The translations under genes were made by a program, and so were the position numbers. A DNA stretch of 64,000 nt from NCBI RefSeq assembly GCF_035953295.1, contig NZ_CP108370.1:5689001-5753000 (forward strand). The letters run 5' to 3'. The stretch is from Streptomyces sp. NBC_01335 (GTDB taxonomy: Bacteria > Actinomycetota > Actinomycetes > Streptomycetales > Streptomycetaceae). Every line of letters begins with the position of its first letter. Position 1 is the stretch's first letter. Shown here one piece after another: positions 36,742 to 45,578 of the stretch. The notes beneath the pieces are model-generated. The model was not told the origin of the DNA. It worked only from the letters and a program-made list of their open reading frames with translations, and did no database searches.

Positions 36742-37392
36742 CTACTCCCGCTCCCCCCGCACCAGCTCCGCCACGTCACCGAGCGAGTCGACCGACCAGT
36801 CGGCCGTGGCGCGGCAGGCCGGGTCGTCGGCCCACCAGTGGCCCCAGGGGCCGCGCCGCAGGTGGGCGGTGAGCAGGCCCGCCGCGTGGGCGGGGAAGAC
36901 GTCGTTGGCCGGGTGGTCGCCGACGTACAGGGTGTTCTCGGAGCGGGTGCCGCAGACGCCGAGGACCCGGGCGAAGAAGGCGGGGTCCGGTTTGGCGGCG
37001 CCCCACTCCTCGGACATCACGACGAGGTCGGCGGGCAGGTCCAGCGCCCGCAGCAGCTCCCCGGCGCGGGCCGTCTGGTTCCCCGCGACGATCACGCGGA
37101 CGCCCAGCTCGCGGAGGCCGCCCAGGGTCGGACGCACATCCGGGTAGAGGTCCGACTCGTCCAGGTACTCGCCCCGGCCGGCCGCCTCCCGGGCCCGCCA
37201 CTCGGCGCCGACGTCGATGCCGGGGCGGACGAGGCGCAGCGCGTCGGAGTTGTCGCGGCCCTGGGTCACCACCGCCCCCACCAGGGCGCTCATGGTGTGC
37301 CGGGGGACGTCCAGCCAGTCCGCCCAGGAGCCCCAGTACCGGTTGTCGTTGGTCAGCGTCTCGCCGACGTCGAAGACGATGGTCTCGATCAC
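36742..37392 (-). CDS. HAD-superfamily hydrolase
   Basis: A 216-residue haloacid-dehalogenase-like protein. Motif I is FDVGETLTND, in which Glu stands where many phosphatases have a second Asp (DxDxT becomes DVGET). Motif II is VAGNQT, motif III is the Lys in AAKPDPAFF and motif IV is YVGDHPANDV. The cap lies between motifs I and II. A DVGET nucleophile motif also occurs in known phosphatases and does not by itself predict inactivity. The GTG start at 37392 has only a weak AGGG site. It is divergent from csbD-like 37553. Confidence 0.78.
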   Translation of the reverse strand: MIETIVFDVGETLTNDNRYWGSWADWLDVPRHTMSALVGAVVTQGRDNSDALRLVRPGIDVGAEWRAREAAGRGEYLDESDLYPDVRPTLGGLRELGVRVIVAGNQTARAGELLRALDLPADLVVMSEEWGAAKPDPAFFARVLGVCGTRSENTLYVGDHPANDVFPAHAAGLLTAHLRRGPWGHWWADDPACRATADWSVDSLGDVAELVRGERE

Positions 37393-37552
37393 CGGGCCGA
37401 CCCTACTGGGCGGGAGGGGCGGCGGACTCCGGCCGCGGCTGCCCCCGCCGTCACCTGTTTCGCACGGAGCCCCACGGGCAGGCGCTGTCCTGCAGGTACT
37501 GCCGAGGTGACCTACGTTGGCAGTGGAAGGTTCGTCCATCCGAGGAGGCCCC

Positions 37553-37750
37553 GTGACTGACGGAAGCAAGGACAAGGTCAAGGGCAAGGCCAAGGAAGCC
37601 ATGGGCAAGATGACCGGCAACCGGGGCAAGGTCGCCGAAGGCAAGGCCGACCAGGCCAAGGGCGCCGCGAAGGACGCCGTGGGCGACGCGCGGAAGAACC
37701 TGCGCGACAAGTCCGGCCCGAAGGACCCGCTGATCACCGACGACGAGTGA
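37553..37750 (+). CDS. CsbD-family stress protein
   Basis: A 65-residue, Lys/Ala/Gly-rich hydrophilic protein with the CsbD pattern DKVKGKAKEAMGKMTGNRGK, then VAEGKADQAKGAAKDAVGD. Family members accumulate in general stress responses and are largely disordered or helical in isolation; their biochemical role is unknown. The GTG at 37553 is fixed by GAGGAGG at 37542-37548. It is followed by a perfect terminator. Confidence 0.85.
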   Translation: MTDGSKDKVKGKAKEAMGKMTGNRGKVAEGKADQAKGAAKDAVGDARKNLRDKSGPKDPLITDDE

Positions 37751-37767
37751 GTCCGGTACTCACCCTC

Positions 37768-37799
37768 CGGGCCCCCGCCCTTCCCTGGGCGGGGGCCCG
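37768..37799 (+). terminator. terminator after the CsbD gene
   Basis: A perfect 13-bp stem CGGGCCCCCGCCC / GGGCGGGGGCCCG with loop TTCCCT. Confidence 0.75.
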
Positions 37800-38010
37800 T
37801 CGGCTTTCACGGCGTGCGGCGCCGTATCAGCGCCAGCGGTACGTCCGGTCGGTGATCGGCGGAAGCCGGCGAGTGCCTCCGGCACCTCCGTGCGCCACTG
37901 CTGGACGCGAGCCGTCCCTCTGCCGGTGTACGCAACGTACGCAAGTAATCCGGATCGTTGCCCTCCGCTCCCTTGTCCGCGCTCCCGGGCGTGCGGCACG
38001 GTGGCCGACC

Positions 38011-39348
38011 ATGGGACGAGAGCAGTGGAAGAAGATCTGGGTCGGTTCGGCCGGGAACATGGTCGAGTGGTTCGACTGGTTCGTGTACGCGACCTTCGCG
38101 GTCTACTTCGCGGACGCGTTCTTCCCCGAGGGCAACGGGACCGCGAACCTGATGAACACCATGGGCATCTTCGCCGTGGGGTTCTTCATGCGGCCGGTCG
38201 GCGGCTGGCTGCTCGGCCGGATCGGCGACCGCCGGGGCCGTAAGGCCGCGCTGACCCTCACCGTCACGCTGATGTCGGCCTCCGCGATCCTCATCGCCGT
38301 CGCCCCGACCTACGCGGTCGCCGGGTACGGCGGGGTCGCCGTCCTCATGGTGGCCCGGCTGCTCCAGGGCCTGTCGGTGGGCGGTGAGTACGCGGCCAGC
38401 GCCACCTACCTCACCGAGGCCTCGCGGCCCGACCGGCGCGGGTTCGCCTCCAGCTTCCAGTACGTCTCCATGACGGCCGGTCAGCTCATCGGGCTCGGGC
38501 TCCTCATCCTCCTCCAGCACACCCTCTCCGAGGACGCCCTGCACGACTGGGGCTGGCGGGTGCCGTTCGTCGTCGGCGCGCTCGGCGCGGCCGTCGTCTT
38601 CTACCTGCGGCGCACCATGCTGGAGACCGAGGTCTACGCGGAGTCCGGCGCCGCCGAGGACGCCGACCGGGGCACCCTCAAGGCCCTGTGGGCGCACCGG
38701 CGCGAGGCGTTCCTCGTCGTCGCGCTGACCATGGGCGGGACCGTCGCGTACTACACGTACACCACGTACCTGACGAAGTTCCTCTCCAAGAGCGCCGGGA
38801 TGGAGAAGTCCACCGCCACCCTCGTCAGCTTCTGCGCGCTCTTCGTCTTCATGTGCCTCCAGCCGCTCGCCGGGATGCTCTCCGACCGGATCGGGCGACG
38901 CCCGCTGCTCATCTCGTTCGCCGTCGGCTCCACCTTCCTGACGGTGCCGGTCATGATGATGCTCAAGCACGCCGGGACCTTCTGGCCCGCCCTCGGGCTC
39001 TCGTTGCTGGCCCTGGTCGTCGTCACCGGCTACACCTCGATCAACGCCTGCGTGAAGGCCGAGCTGTTCCCCACCGGCGTCCGCGCGCTGGGGGTGGCGC
39101 TCCCGTACGCCGTCGCCAACGCGCTCTTCGGCGGGACGGCCGAGTACATCGCGCTCTGGTTCAAGGACGCGGGCGCCGAGTCCGGGTACTTCTGGTACGT
39201 GGCCGGCTGCGCGGCCGTCTCGCTCGTCGTCTACCTGAGCATGCGGGAGACGCGCGATCTGGACCTGCACCGGATCGGCGCGGGGGAGGCGGCCGGGAGC
39301 GCCCCGGGCCGGGCCCCGGGCGAGACGAGCGTCACGACCGCATTCTGA
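38011..39348 (+). CDS. MFS transporter, metabolite:H+ symporter (MHS) subfamily
   Basis: A 445-residue, 12-helix inner-membrane symporter. GNMVEWFDWFVYATFAVYFA at the N-terminus, GRIGDRRGRKAAL after helix 2, and LLQGLSVGGEYAASATYLTEA in helix 4-5 are signatures of the MHS group (KgtP, ProP, ShiA). The second half repeats DRIGRRPLL. The group imports dicarboxylates, betaine/proline or shikimate-type acids, and the substrate is not resolvable. ATG 38011 is the start that gives the standard N-terminus, with only a weak GGTGG upstream. It ends 42 bases before the cimA leader peptide. Confidence 0.85.
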   Translation: MGREQWKKIWVGSAGNMVEWFDWFVYATFAVYFADAFFPEGNGTANLMNTMGIFAVGFFMRPVGGWLLGRIGDRRGRKAALTLTVTLMSASAILIAVAPTYAVAGYGGVAVLMVARLLQGLSVGGEYAASATYLTEASRPDRRGFASSFQYVSMTAGQLIGLGLLILLQHTLSEDALHDWGWRVPFVVGALGAAVVFYLRRTMLETEVYAESGAAEDADRGTLKALWAHRREAFLVVALTMGGTVAYYTYTTYLTKFLSKSAGMEKSTATLVSFCALFVFMCLQPLAGMLSDRIGRRPLLISFAVGSTFLTVPVMMMLKHAGTFWPALGLSLLALVVVTGYTSINACVKAELFPTGVRALGVALPYAVANALFGGTAEYIALWFKDAGAESGYFWYVAGCAAVSLVVYLSMRETRDLDLHRIGAGEAAGSAPGRAPGETSVTTAF

Positions 39349-39390
39349 GACGGGCCCGTCACGGGGGCGGTGCTGTGCGAAACTGCTCCC

Positions 39391-39441
39391 GTGTCCTCGT
39401 TGTCCACGATTATTGGCAGCAGGCGCGCCGGTCCGCAGTGA
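39391..39441 (+). CDS. putative leader peptide upstream of cimA (VSSLSTIIGSRRAGPQ)
   Basis: A 16-residue frame, GTG start and TGA stop, containing TTG and two consecutive ATT isoleucine codons. ATT is rare in high-GC streptomycetes. The stop codon precedes a hairpin and an intrinsic terminator upstream of the isoleucine-pathway gene cimA, the layout of an amino-acid attenuator. There is no Shine-Dalgarno sequence, so translation may be leaderless. The frame also extends upstream to a GTG at 39370. Confidence 0.6.
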   Translation: MSSLSTIIGSRRAGPQ

Positions 39442-39461
39442 CGTCCCGTACCACCACGTAC

Positions 39462-39521
39462 GGCACGCTCACCGTGCCCCAGACCCGCGCGCAGACCTCT
39501 CGCACCAGCGAGGGGTTTTTT
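39462..39521 (+). terminator. putative cimA attenuator
   Basis: An upstream hairpin GGCACG/CGTGCC (39462-39478) is followed by CCTCTCG/CGAGGGG (39496-39515, one G-T pair, loop CACCAG) and six Ts (39516-39521). The terminator lies 104 bases before the cimA start. Its stem and T-run are nearly the same as in the ilvB attenuator. Confidence 0.75.
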
Positions 39522-39624
39522 CGTTTTCCGGCCCCCACCCTGGCCTGGACGGCGTGCGCGGGATGATGGGGGCAAGTGGAGCCCGATCGTCCGGATCCAC
39601 TCATCCGACAGGAGTCGCATCAGC

Positions 39625-41232
39625 ATGACCACCAAGGCCACCGCCACCGACGACAGTTTCCATGTCTTCGACACCACCCTGCGCGACGGTGCACAGCGTG
39701 AAGGCATCAACCTGACGGTCGCCGACAAGCTGACCATCGCCCGGCACCTGGACGACTTCGGCGTCGGATTCATCGAGGGCGGCTGGCCCGGCGCCAACCC
39801 CCGGGACACCGAGTTCTTCGCCCGCGCCCAGCAGGAGATCACCTTCGCCAACGCCCAGCTCGTGGCGTTCGGCGCGACCCGCCGGGCCGGTGGCAAGGCC
39901 GCCGAGGACCCGCAGGTCAAGGCGCTGCTCGACTCCGGCGCCCCGGTGATCACCCTGGTCGCCAAGTCCCACGACCGCCACGTCGAACTCGCCCTGCGCA
40001 CCACCCTGGACGAGAACCTGGAGATGGTCCGCGACACCGTCTCCCACCTGCGCGGGCAGGGCCGCCGGGTCTTCGTCGACTGCGAGCACTTCTTCGACGG
40101 CTACCGCGCCAACCCCGAGTACGCCAAGTCCGTCGTCCGCGCCGCGTCCGAGGCCGGCGCCGACGTCGTCATCCTCTGCGACACCAACGGCGGGATGCTC
40201 CCCGCCCAGGTCCAGGCCGTCGTCTCCACCGTGCTCGCCGACACCGGCGCCCGGCTCGGCATCCACGCCCAGGACGACACCGGCTGCGCCGTCGCCAACA
40301 CCCTGGCCGCCGTCGACGCGGGCGCCACCCACGTCCAGTGCACCGCCAACGGCTACGGCGAACGCGTCGGCAACGCCAACCTCTTCCCGGTCGTCGCCGC
40401 CCTGGAACTGAAGTACGGCAAGAAGGTGCTCCCCGAGGGCGCGCTCGGCGAGATGACCCGCATCTCCCACGCCATCGCCGAGGTCGTCAACCTGACCCCC
40501 TCCACCCACCAGCCGTACGTGGGCGTCTCGGCCTTCGCCCACAAGGCCGGGCTGCACGCCTCCGCGATCAAGGTCGACCCCGACCTCTACCAGCACATCG
40601 ACCCCGCGCTCGTCGGCAACAGCATGCGGATGCTCGTCTCCGACATGGCCGGGCGCGCCTCGATCGAGCTGAAGGGCAAGGAGCTCGGCATCGACCTCGG
40701 CGGCGACCGCGAGCTGATCGGCCGGGTCGTCGAGCGCGTCAAGGAGCGCGAACTGAGGGGCTACACCTACGAGGCGGCCGACGCCTCCTTCGAACTGCTG
40801 CTCCGCGGCGAGGTCGCCGGCACAGCCCCGCGTTACTTCCGCACCGAGTCGTGGCGGGCCATCGTGGAGGACCGCCCCGACGGGGTGCACGCCAACGAGG
40901 CGACCGTGAAGCTCTGGGCCAAGGGCGAGCGGATCGTCGCCACCGCCGAGGGCAACGGCCCCGTCAACGCCCTGGACCGGGCGCTGCGGGTGGCGCTGGA
41001 GCGGATCTACCCGCAGCTCGCGAAGCTGGAACTGGTCGACTACAAGGTCCGCATCCTGGAGGGGCGTACCGGCACCGAGTCCACCACCCGGGTGCTGATC
41101 ACCACGGGCGACGGCGCCGGCGAGTGGTCGACCGTGGGAGTCGCGGAGAACGTCATCGCCGCGTCCTGGCAGGCACTGGAGGACGCGTACACCTTCGGTC
41201 TGCTGCGGGCCGGGATCGAGCCCACGGAGTAG
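39625..41232 (+). CDS. cimA: citramalate synthase
   Basis: A 535-residue enzyme condensing pyruvate and acetyl-CoA to (R)-citramalate, the threonine-independent route to 2-oxobutyrate and isoleucine. The aldolase-like barrel has FDTTLRDGAQREGINLTVADK, FIEGGWPGANPRD, the metal-ligand HAQDDTGCAVANTLAAVDAG and CTANGYGERVGNANL. The latter reads NGYGERxGNANL as in CimA, not the NGxGERAGN of LeuA. A long C-terminal regulatory domain carries the effector site. It is often labelled 2-isopropylmalate synthase, but the length and motifs favour CimA. Transcription is probably attenuated by the upstream leader. Confidence 0.9.
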   Translation: MTTKATATDDSFHVFDTTLRDGAQREGINLTVADKLTIARHLDDFGVGFIEGGWPGANPRDTEFFARAQQEITFANAQLVAFGATRRAGGKAAEDPQVKALLDSGAPVITLVAKSHDRHVELALRTTLDENLEMVRDTVSHLRGQGRRVFVDCEHFFDGYRANPEYAKSVVRAASEAGADVVILCDTNGGMLPAQVQAVVSTVLADTGARLGIHAQDDTGCAVANTLAAVDAGATHVQCTANGYGERVGNANLFPVVAALELKYGKKVLPEGALGEMTRISHAIAEVVNLTPSTHQPYVGVSAFAHKAGLHASAIKVDPDLYQHIDPALVGNSMRMLVSDMAGRASIELKGKELGIDLGGDRELIGRVVERVKERELRGYTYEAADASFELLLRGEVAGTAPRYFRTESWRAIVEDRPDGVHANEATVKLWAKGERIVATAEGNGPVNALDRALRVALERIYPQLAKLELVDYKVRILEGRTGTESTTRVLITTGDGAGEWSTVGVAENVIAASWQALEDAYTFGLLRAGIEPTE

Positions 41233-41240
41233 GGCATGCG

Positions 41241-41272
41241 GAGTGTGCCGCCGGACGTCCGGCGGCACACTC
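41241..41272. terminator. perfect 32-bp palindrome, bidirectional terminator
   Basis: The left arm GAGTGTGCCGCCGGAC is followed at once by its exact reverse complement. It starts 8 bases after the cimA stop and includes the first bases of the convergent gene's stop codon. Confidence 0.8.
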
Positions 41273-42044
41273 ACCGCCTCTGCCGCGCGCGATACCGCGT
41301 CACCCCCGCCGCGGTCGCTGCCAGGGGTACGGCGACGGCGGGCACCGTCCACGTCGGGGTGCCGATCCACACGGCGAGCAGACCCACCGCGAAGCAGATC
41401 CCGAAGTTGATGGTGAGCAGCGTATTGCCGTCCGGGTACCACAGGTAGGACCGGTAGGCGCGGGGCCGGGCGAGACGCACCGCCCCGAACACGAAGGCCT
41501 GGGCCGCGAGGAGCGCGGCGAACACGCCGACGGCGGTGTTCATCTGAAGCTCGTCACGGGGCGCGTCCGGGGTGTTCTGCCGTTCGCCGTCCTTGCTGAC
41601 CACCACGATGTCGCCCCGCCAGACGGTGGCCGTGACCTGGTCGCCGGGTGCGAGCTCTCTCAGGAGCGGCCCCTCCTTGCCGCCGGCCTGCACTCTTCCC
41701 CGCCAGCCGTCCTCATCCGTCAGGGTCGCCTCGTAGTACCAGCTCTTCCCCCCGTTCTTCCTCTCCGTCTTCTCCACGGTGAGGCGCAAGGCACTCAGAC
41801 AGTCCGCCGGCCCCTGCCGCACCGTGCGGGAGGAGCAGGACTCGGCCGCGCGGTAGTCCTGGAGGCGCTCGCCGTCGGAGGGCAGCCACCAGGAGAACAC
41901 CACGTAACAGCCCGCCGCCGACATCAGGGACAGCAGGATCATCAGCACGCCCGCGAGCCGCGTCCGCCCCGTGGACCGCCGGTCGGCATCCTTCTGGTGC
42001 GGCTGTCCGTTCGTGCTGTGAGCCCTCGCCCGCGTCGTTGTCAT
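41271..42044 (-). CDS. uncharacterised membrane protein
   Basis: A 257-residue protein with one helix near residues 33-58 (VLMILLSLMSAAGCYVVFSW), an extracytoplasmic domain of about 105 residues rich in beta-type sequence (YYEATLTDEDGWRGRVQAGG), and three helices in the C-terminal third. I know no function for it. The domain between helices reads like a small beta-barrel (GDQVTATVWRGDIVVVSKDG). ATG 42044 is set by GAGGAGGGGG directly upstream. It converges on cimA across the 32-bp palindrome. Confidence 0.65.
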   Translation of the reverse strand: MTTTRARAHSTNGQPHQKDADRRSTGRTRLAGVLMILLSLMSAAGCYVVFSWWLPSDGERLQDYRAAESCSSRTVRQGPADCLSALRLTVEKTERKNGGKSWYYEATLTDEDGWRGRVQAGGKEGPLLRELAPGDQVTATVWRGDIVVVSKDGERQNTPDAPRDELQMNTAVGVFAALLAAQAFVFGAVRLARPRAYRSYLWYPDGNTLLTINFGICFAVGLLAVWIGTPTWTVPAVAVPLAATAAGVTRYRARQRR

Positions 42045-42114
42045 GACGTACCCCCTCCTCCTGAGCATCCTTCAGTCAGAGACAGGAATACACGCACGTC
42101 AACGGCAGTCTGCG

Positions 42115-42153
42115 GGCGGTCGGGGTTGCCGGAGTCCGGCAACCCCGACCGCC
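42115..42153 (-). terminator. terminator after the GH30 gene
   Basis: Two 19-bp arms pair perfectly around a single central base. The core is GCGGTCGGGGTTGCC with its complement. It lies 40 bases past the GH30 stop. Confidence 0.75.
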
Positions 42154-42192
42154 GGGGCCGAGGTGCGCCCGGTCCCGGCGGTCACCGCGGAA

Positions 42193-44079
42193 CTACTGGA
42201 GCCGCCACTTCTGGTTGGCGGCCCCGGTGCAGCTCCAGATCTGGGCGCGCGCTCCGTTGGCCGTCGAGGCGTCCGTGACGTCCAGGCACTTGTTCGCCGC
42301 CGTGTTCACGACGTCCCCGGTGCTCGCGTTGTACGTCCACCGCTGGGCACCCGTGCCGTTGCAGGTGTAGAGCTGGACCTTCGCGCCGTCCGCCGTCGAC
42401 GCCGAGGTCACGTCCAGGCAGGCGCCCAGCGTCCGGATCGTGCCGTCGGACTGGACCGTCCAGCGCTGCGCGGCCGAGCCGTTGCAGTCGTAGAGCTGGA
42501 CCGCCGTGCCGTCCGCCGCGCTGCCGTTCGCCGCGTCCAGGCACTTGCCGCCGGTGCCGGTGAACGCCCCGGAGGTGCCGGTCGTACCGCCGGTGCCGGA
42601 CTGGGTGCCGGACCAGGTGAAGGTGGCCGAGGTGCGGGCGGGAAGCGAGTAACCGAACGTCGAGCCGCCCCAGTTGACGGTGAGCTGCTGGGCCGAGGAG
42701 CCGCCGTTGTAGGCGATCAGCGCCTTGGAGCCGTCCGTGTTGCGCCACGCGACGTTGGGGACGGTGGAGCTGGCGGTGGAGGCGATCCGGGAGGCGCCCG
42801 GGCGGACGAACTTCGTCAGGTGGCCCATCGTGTAGTACTCGATGTTGTAGTCCACCTGCCCGCTCCTGCTGTCACCGTTGTGGACCGTGATCAGCCCGTC
42901 GCAGGTGCCGCAACCGCCGTTGTGCGGGCCCCGGTTCTGGTCCACCGCGAGGGACCACTTGGTGACCGACTTCGCCCAGTTGCGGGTGTAGTCGATGATG
43001 TTGAGCATGTCCTCCTTCTGCTGATCCGCGATCCAGGTGCCGCCCGAGTGCTCGGTCTGGAAGGCGTCCATCGTGGGGTACTGGTCGTGCACCGCCGTCT
43101 GCTTGGCGATGTCGCCGCCGTAGCCGTGCCAGGCGACCCCGCCGAAGTTGGGGTGGTTGCGCACGGCCGCGTCGTCCACGGTCGGCGCGGCGTAGGCGTC
43201 GTAGGTGTCCCAGTTCCAGTCGTGCGCCAGCACCTTGGTGGAGAGCCCGGCCGCCTGGAGCTTCGGGAGCAGCTCGCTCTTGGTGAAGTAGGCGAGCCCC
43301 GAGCCGTTCCAGCTCATCGAGGGGTAGCCCGAGCAGCAGGTCGGCTCGTTCTGCGCGGTGACGTACTGGACCGGCACGCCCTGGGCCTGGTACGCCTGGA
43401 GGTACTTCACGAAGTAGTCGGCGTACGCGCCGTAGTCCTCGGCCTTCAGCCAGCCGCCGTTGAGCTGGCCGCTGTCCTTCATCCACGCCGGGGCGGTCCA
43501 GGGCGAGGCCATCGTGGTGAGGGCCGGATTGAGCTGCTTCGCCTGCTTGGTCAGCGGCAGGACGTCCGCGAGGTCGTGGGCCACCGAGAACTTCGCCAGC
43601 GTGGGGTCGGTCTGCCCGGCGGGCACGTCGTCGTAGGTGTATCCCGTCCGCGCCAGGTCCGAACCGCCCATCGGGTTGCGGACGAAGGAGAGGCCGATGC
43701 CCTCGGTGGGGGAGAAGAGCTTCTTCATCGTGGCGTCCCGGGTCGCGTCACTCAGCGCCCCGCTGCTCTTCATCAGCCAGGCCGCCGTGTCGGTGAAGGA
43801 CGCGCCGCCGCCGGTGAACGTCTGGTACCGGGTGTTCTCGTCGACCGTCACCACGGTGCCCGCGCTCCCGCTGCCGGACCCGAAGGCGACCGGGGTCTGG
43901 GCCTGGAGGCCGCGGGTGACATGGCGGCCGCCGGAGTCGTCGGTGGTGGTCAGGACGATGGAGACGCTCTCGCCGGCCGCCTGGGCGGCGGGCGCGGCGA
44001 GCCCGGTGAGGCCGGTCGCGGCGAGCGCGGTCGCCGCCAGCACGGCGGCGGTCCGGTTCGATCGCATCAATCGGATCAT
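42193..44079 (-). CDS. secreted glycoside hydrolase family 30 with C-terminal ricin-type (CBM13) lectin
   Basis: A 628-residue secreted enzyme. The signal peptide ends near AAQAAG (residue ~35). The GH30 catalytic domain follows, with acid/base Glu245 in VTAQNEPTCC and nucleophile Glu343 in FQTEHSGGTW, plus the beta-sandwich side domain ending near SATFTWSGTQ. A Gly/Ser/Thr linker leads to a beta-trefoil lectin with three QxW-type repeats (AAQRWTVQ, GAQRWTYN, ANQKWRLQ). Family activities include glucosylceramidase, beta-1,6-glucanase and xylanase. The pairing with GH3 suggests beta-glucan breakdown. It is divergent from a LacI regulator. Confidence 0.88.
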   Translation of the reverse strand: MIRLMRSNRTAAVLAATALAATGLTGLAAPAAQAAGESVSIVLTTTDDSGGRHVTRGLQAQTPVAFGSGSGSAGTVVTVDENTRYQTFTGGGASFTDTAAWLMKSSGALSDATRDATMKKLFSPTEGIGLSFVRNPMGGSDLARTGYTYDDVPAGQTDPTLAKFSVAHDLADVLPLTKQAKQLNPALTTMASPWTAPAWMKDSGQLNGGWLKAEDYGAYADYFVKYLQAYQAQGVPVQYVTAQNEPTCCSGYPSMSWNGSGLAYFTKSELLPKLQAAGLSTKVLAHDWNWDTYDAYAAPTVDDAAVRNHPNFGGVAWHGYGGDIAKQTAVHDQYPTMDAFQTEHSGGTWIADQQKEDMLNIIDYTRNWAKSVTKWSLAVDQNRGPHNGGCGTCDGLITVHNGDSRSGQVDYNIEYYTMGHLTKFVRPGASRIASTASSTVPNVAWRNTDGSKALIAYNGGSSAQQLTVNWGGSTFGYSLPARTSATFTWSGTQSGTGGTTGTSGAFTGTGGKCLDAANGSAADGTAVQLYDCNGSAAQRWTVQSDGTIRTLGACLDVTSASTADGAKVQLYTCNGTGAQRWTYNASTGDVVNTAANKCLDVTDASTANGARAQIWSCTGAANQKWRLQ

Positions 44080-44447
44080 GGGGGAATGCCCTTCTTCGGC
44101 ACAGAGGTGGGGTGCTGCCGTCGATCGAGGCGTGAGTGAACTGCCCCCACAGGCCCGCGTCAAGAGGGCGCGTACGTACAAGAAGTGAAGGCGCAACTGG
44201 CCTCTCCTGCCTGCCTGATGGGCGTGGACCAATCTCGGTGTGAAGTATTGACGGCTCTGTTCCGGCGGGGTTAACTCCAGCCGCGACGCCGGTACCGGTT
44301 CCGGGACCGGTACCGCACGGTGGCGGTCCCCGTGGGCCGCCCGGTGCCTGCCGTATGTCAGGCACATGCCGAAAACAGCCCTTCCGGGGCCGAAAAGCAC
44401 CGGTCGGGCCGCTGAGTTCCGTGTTCCGCCGTGCCAGGGAGGCCCCG
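44080..44447. promoter_or_regulatory. divergent GH30/LacI control region with 24-bp inverted repeat at 44291-44314
   Basis: GGTACCGGT (44291-44299) and ACCGGTACC (44306-44314) are perfect arms around TCCGGG. The region also holds the minus-strand GH30 promoter; a candidate -35 is TTGACG-like near 44248. No gene is seen between the two start codons. The repeat may be the local LacI operator. Confidence 0.45.
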
Positions 44448-45422
44448 TTGCGCGTCACCATCGCCGATGTGGCCCGTGCCGCCGGAGTCAGCAAGGCCAC
44501 CGTCTCCCGGGTGCTCAACACCAAGGCGGACGTGGACCGTTCCACCGCCTCCCGCGTTCGTGAAGTGATCGCACACCTCGGCTACGTCCCCAGCTCCGGA
44601 GCGGTCGGCCTGGCCCGGGGCAGCAGCCGCACCGTCGGGATGCTGGTGCCCTCGCTGACCTGGTCCTGGATGGGCGAGGTCCTCCAGGGCGTCGTCGACA
44701 CCGTCGAGGCGGCCGAGTACGGCCTGCTGCTCTTCACCTGCAACCGGGGCGCCGACTCCGTCCGCCGCTTCACCACCCAGGTCTCCGCCCGCGCCTTCGA
44801 CGGCCTCGTGGTCGTGGAGCCGGAGAACACCCTCGGCCACCTCACCGCACTCCACCGCAGCGGCCTGCCGATCGTGCTCATCGACGACCGGGGCCACCAC
44901 CCCGAGTTCCCCTCCGTCGTGACCACCAACCATGAGGGAGGCGCGAGCGCCGCCCGCCACCTGCGGGCCGGCGGGCGCACCCGCCCGGTGGTCCTCAGCG
45001 GGCCCGCGCACTTCGGCTGCGTACGCGAACGGCTCGACGGATTCCGCTCCGTGCTGCCGGACACCCTCGTCGCCCAGGGCGACTTCACCGAACGCGGCGG
45101 CGAACGCGTCATGGCCGGGCTCCTCGCCTCCGGCACGCGGTTCGACTCCGTCTTCGCGCACAACGACGTCAGCGCCACCGGCGCCCTGAGAGCGCTCCAC
45201 GCCGCCGGCCGCCGGGTCCCGGACGACGTCGCCGTCATCGGCTTCGACGACATCCCGATGGCCGCGCACACCGCGCCCCCGCTGACCACCGTCCGCCAGC
45301 CCACCCGGGCGATGGGGGAGACGGCGGCCCGGATGCTCCTCGCCCACCTCGGGGGCACACCCGCCCCGGACGAACCGGCCGTGCTCCCCACCGAACTCGT
45401 GGTGCGCCGCTCGGCGCCCTGA
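44448..45422 (+). CDS. LacI-family transcriptional regulator
   Basis: A 324-residue repressor. The N-terminal helix-turn-helix and hinge read VTIADVARAAGVSKATVSRVLN. The rest is the periplasmic-binding-protein-like sugar-sensing domain (GMLVPSLTWSWMGEVLQGV through VAVIGFDDIPMAAHTAPPLTTVRQP). The TTG at 44448 is chosen because AGGGAGG lies five bases before it and gives the standard LacI N-terminus. It sits between secreted GH30 and GH3 genes and probably represses both until a glucan-derived sugar binds. Confidence 0.9.
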   Translation: MRVTIADVARAAGVSKATVSRVLNTKADVDRSTASRVREVIAHLGYVPSSGAVGLARGSSRTVGMLVPSLTWSWMGEVLQGVVDTVEAAEYGLLLFTCNRGADSVRRFTTQVSARAFDGLVVVEPENTLGHLTALHRSGLPIVLIDDRGHHPEFPSVVTTNHEGGASAARHLRAGGRTRPVVLSGPAHFGCVRERLDGFRSVLPDTLVAQGDFTERGGERVMAGLLASGTRFDSVFAHNDVSATGALRALHAAGRRVPDDVAVIGFDDIPMAAHTAPPLTTVRQPTRAMGETAARMLLAHLGGTPAPDEPAVLPTELVVRRSAP

Positions 45423-45578
45423 CCCCCTCCCGGCGCAGCCGCGGCTTCGGACGGCCGCCCGCTCCGGGACCCACCCACCCCCACGGGCCCCGGCCCCACG
45501 GTCCTCCCGCCGCACCCCCCGCGCCCCGCCCGCACTGCTGCCGGACCCCGCGCAGCCGAGCCGAGAGAAGAGCCGCCC

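Noticed and set aside
36742..37392. The HAD protein as an inactive pseudoenzyme because the second motif-I acid is Glu.
   Set aside because: DxGxT and DVGET variants occur in active HAD phosphatases, and motifs II-IV are intact.
39370..39520. An alternative leader frame starting near 39376 with Val-Leu-Val-Val codons.
   Set aside because: It reads through the terminator without a stop codon, so it cannot act as a leader peptide of an attenuator.
39625..41232. Annotation as 2-isopropylmalate synthase (leuA).
   Set aside because: The length, the NGYGERVGNANL motif and the position match citramalate synthase rather than the actinobacterial LeuA.
45186..45199. A second LacI-type operator (TGAGAGCGCTCCAC) inside the lacI coding region.
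   Set aside because: Only the central GAGCGCTC is palindromic and the position is well inside the gene; chance is likely at this GC content.
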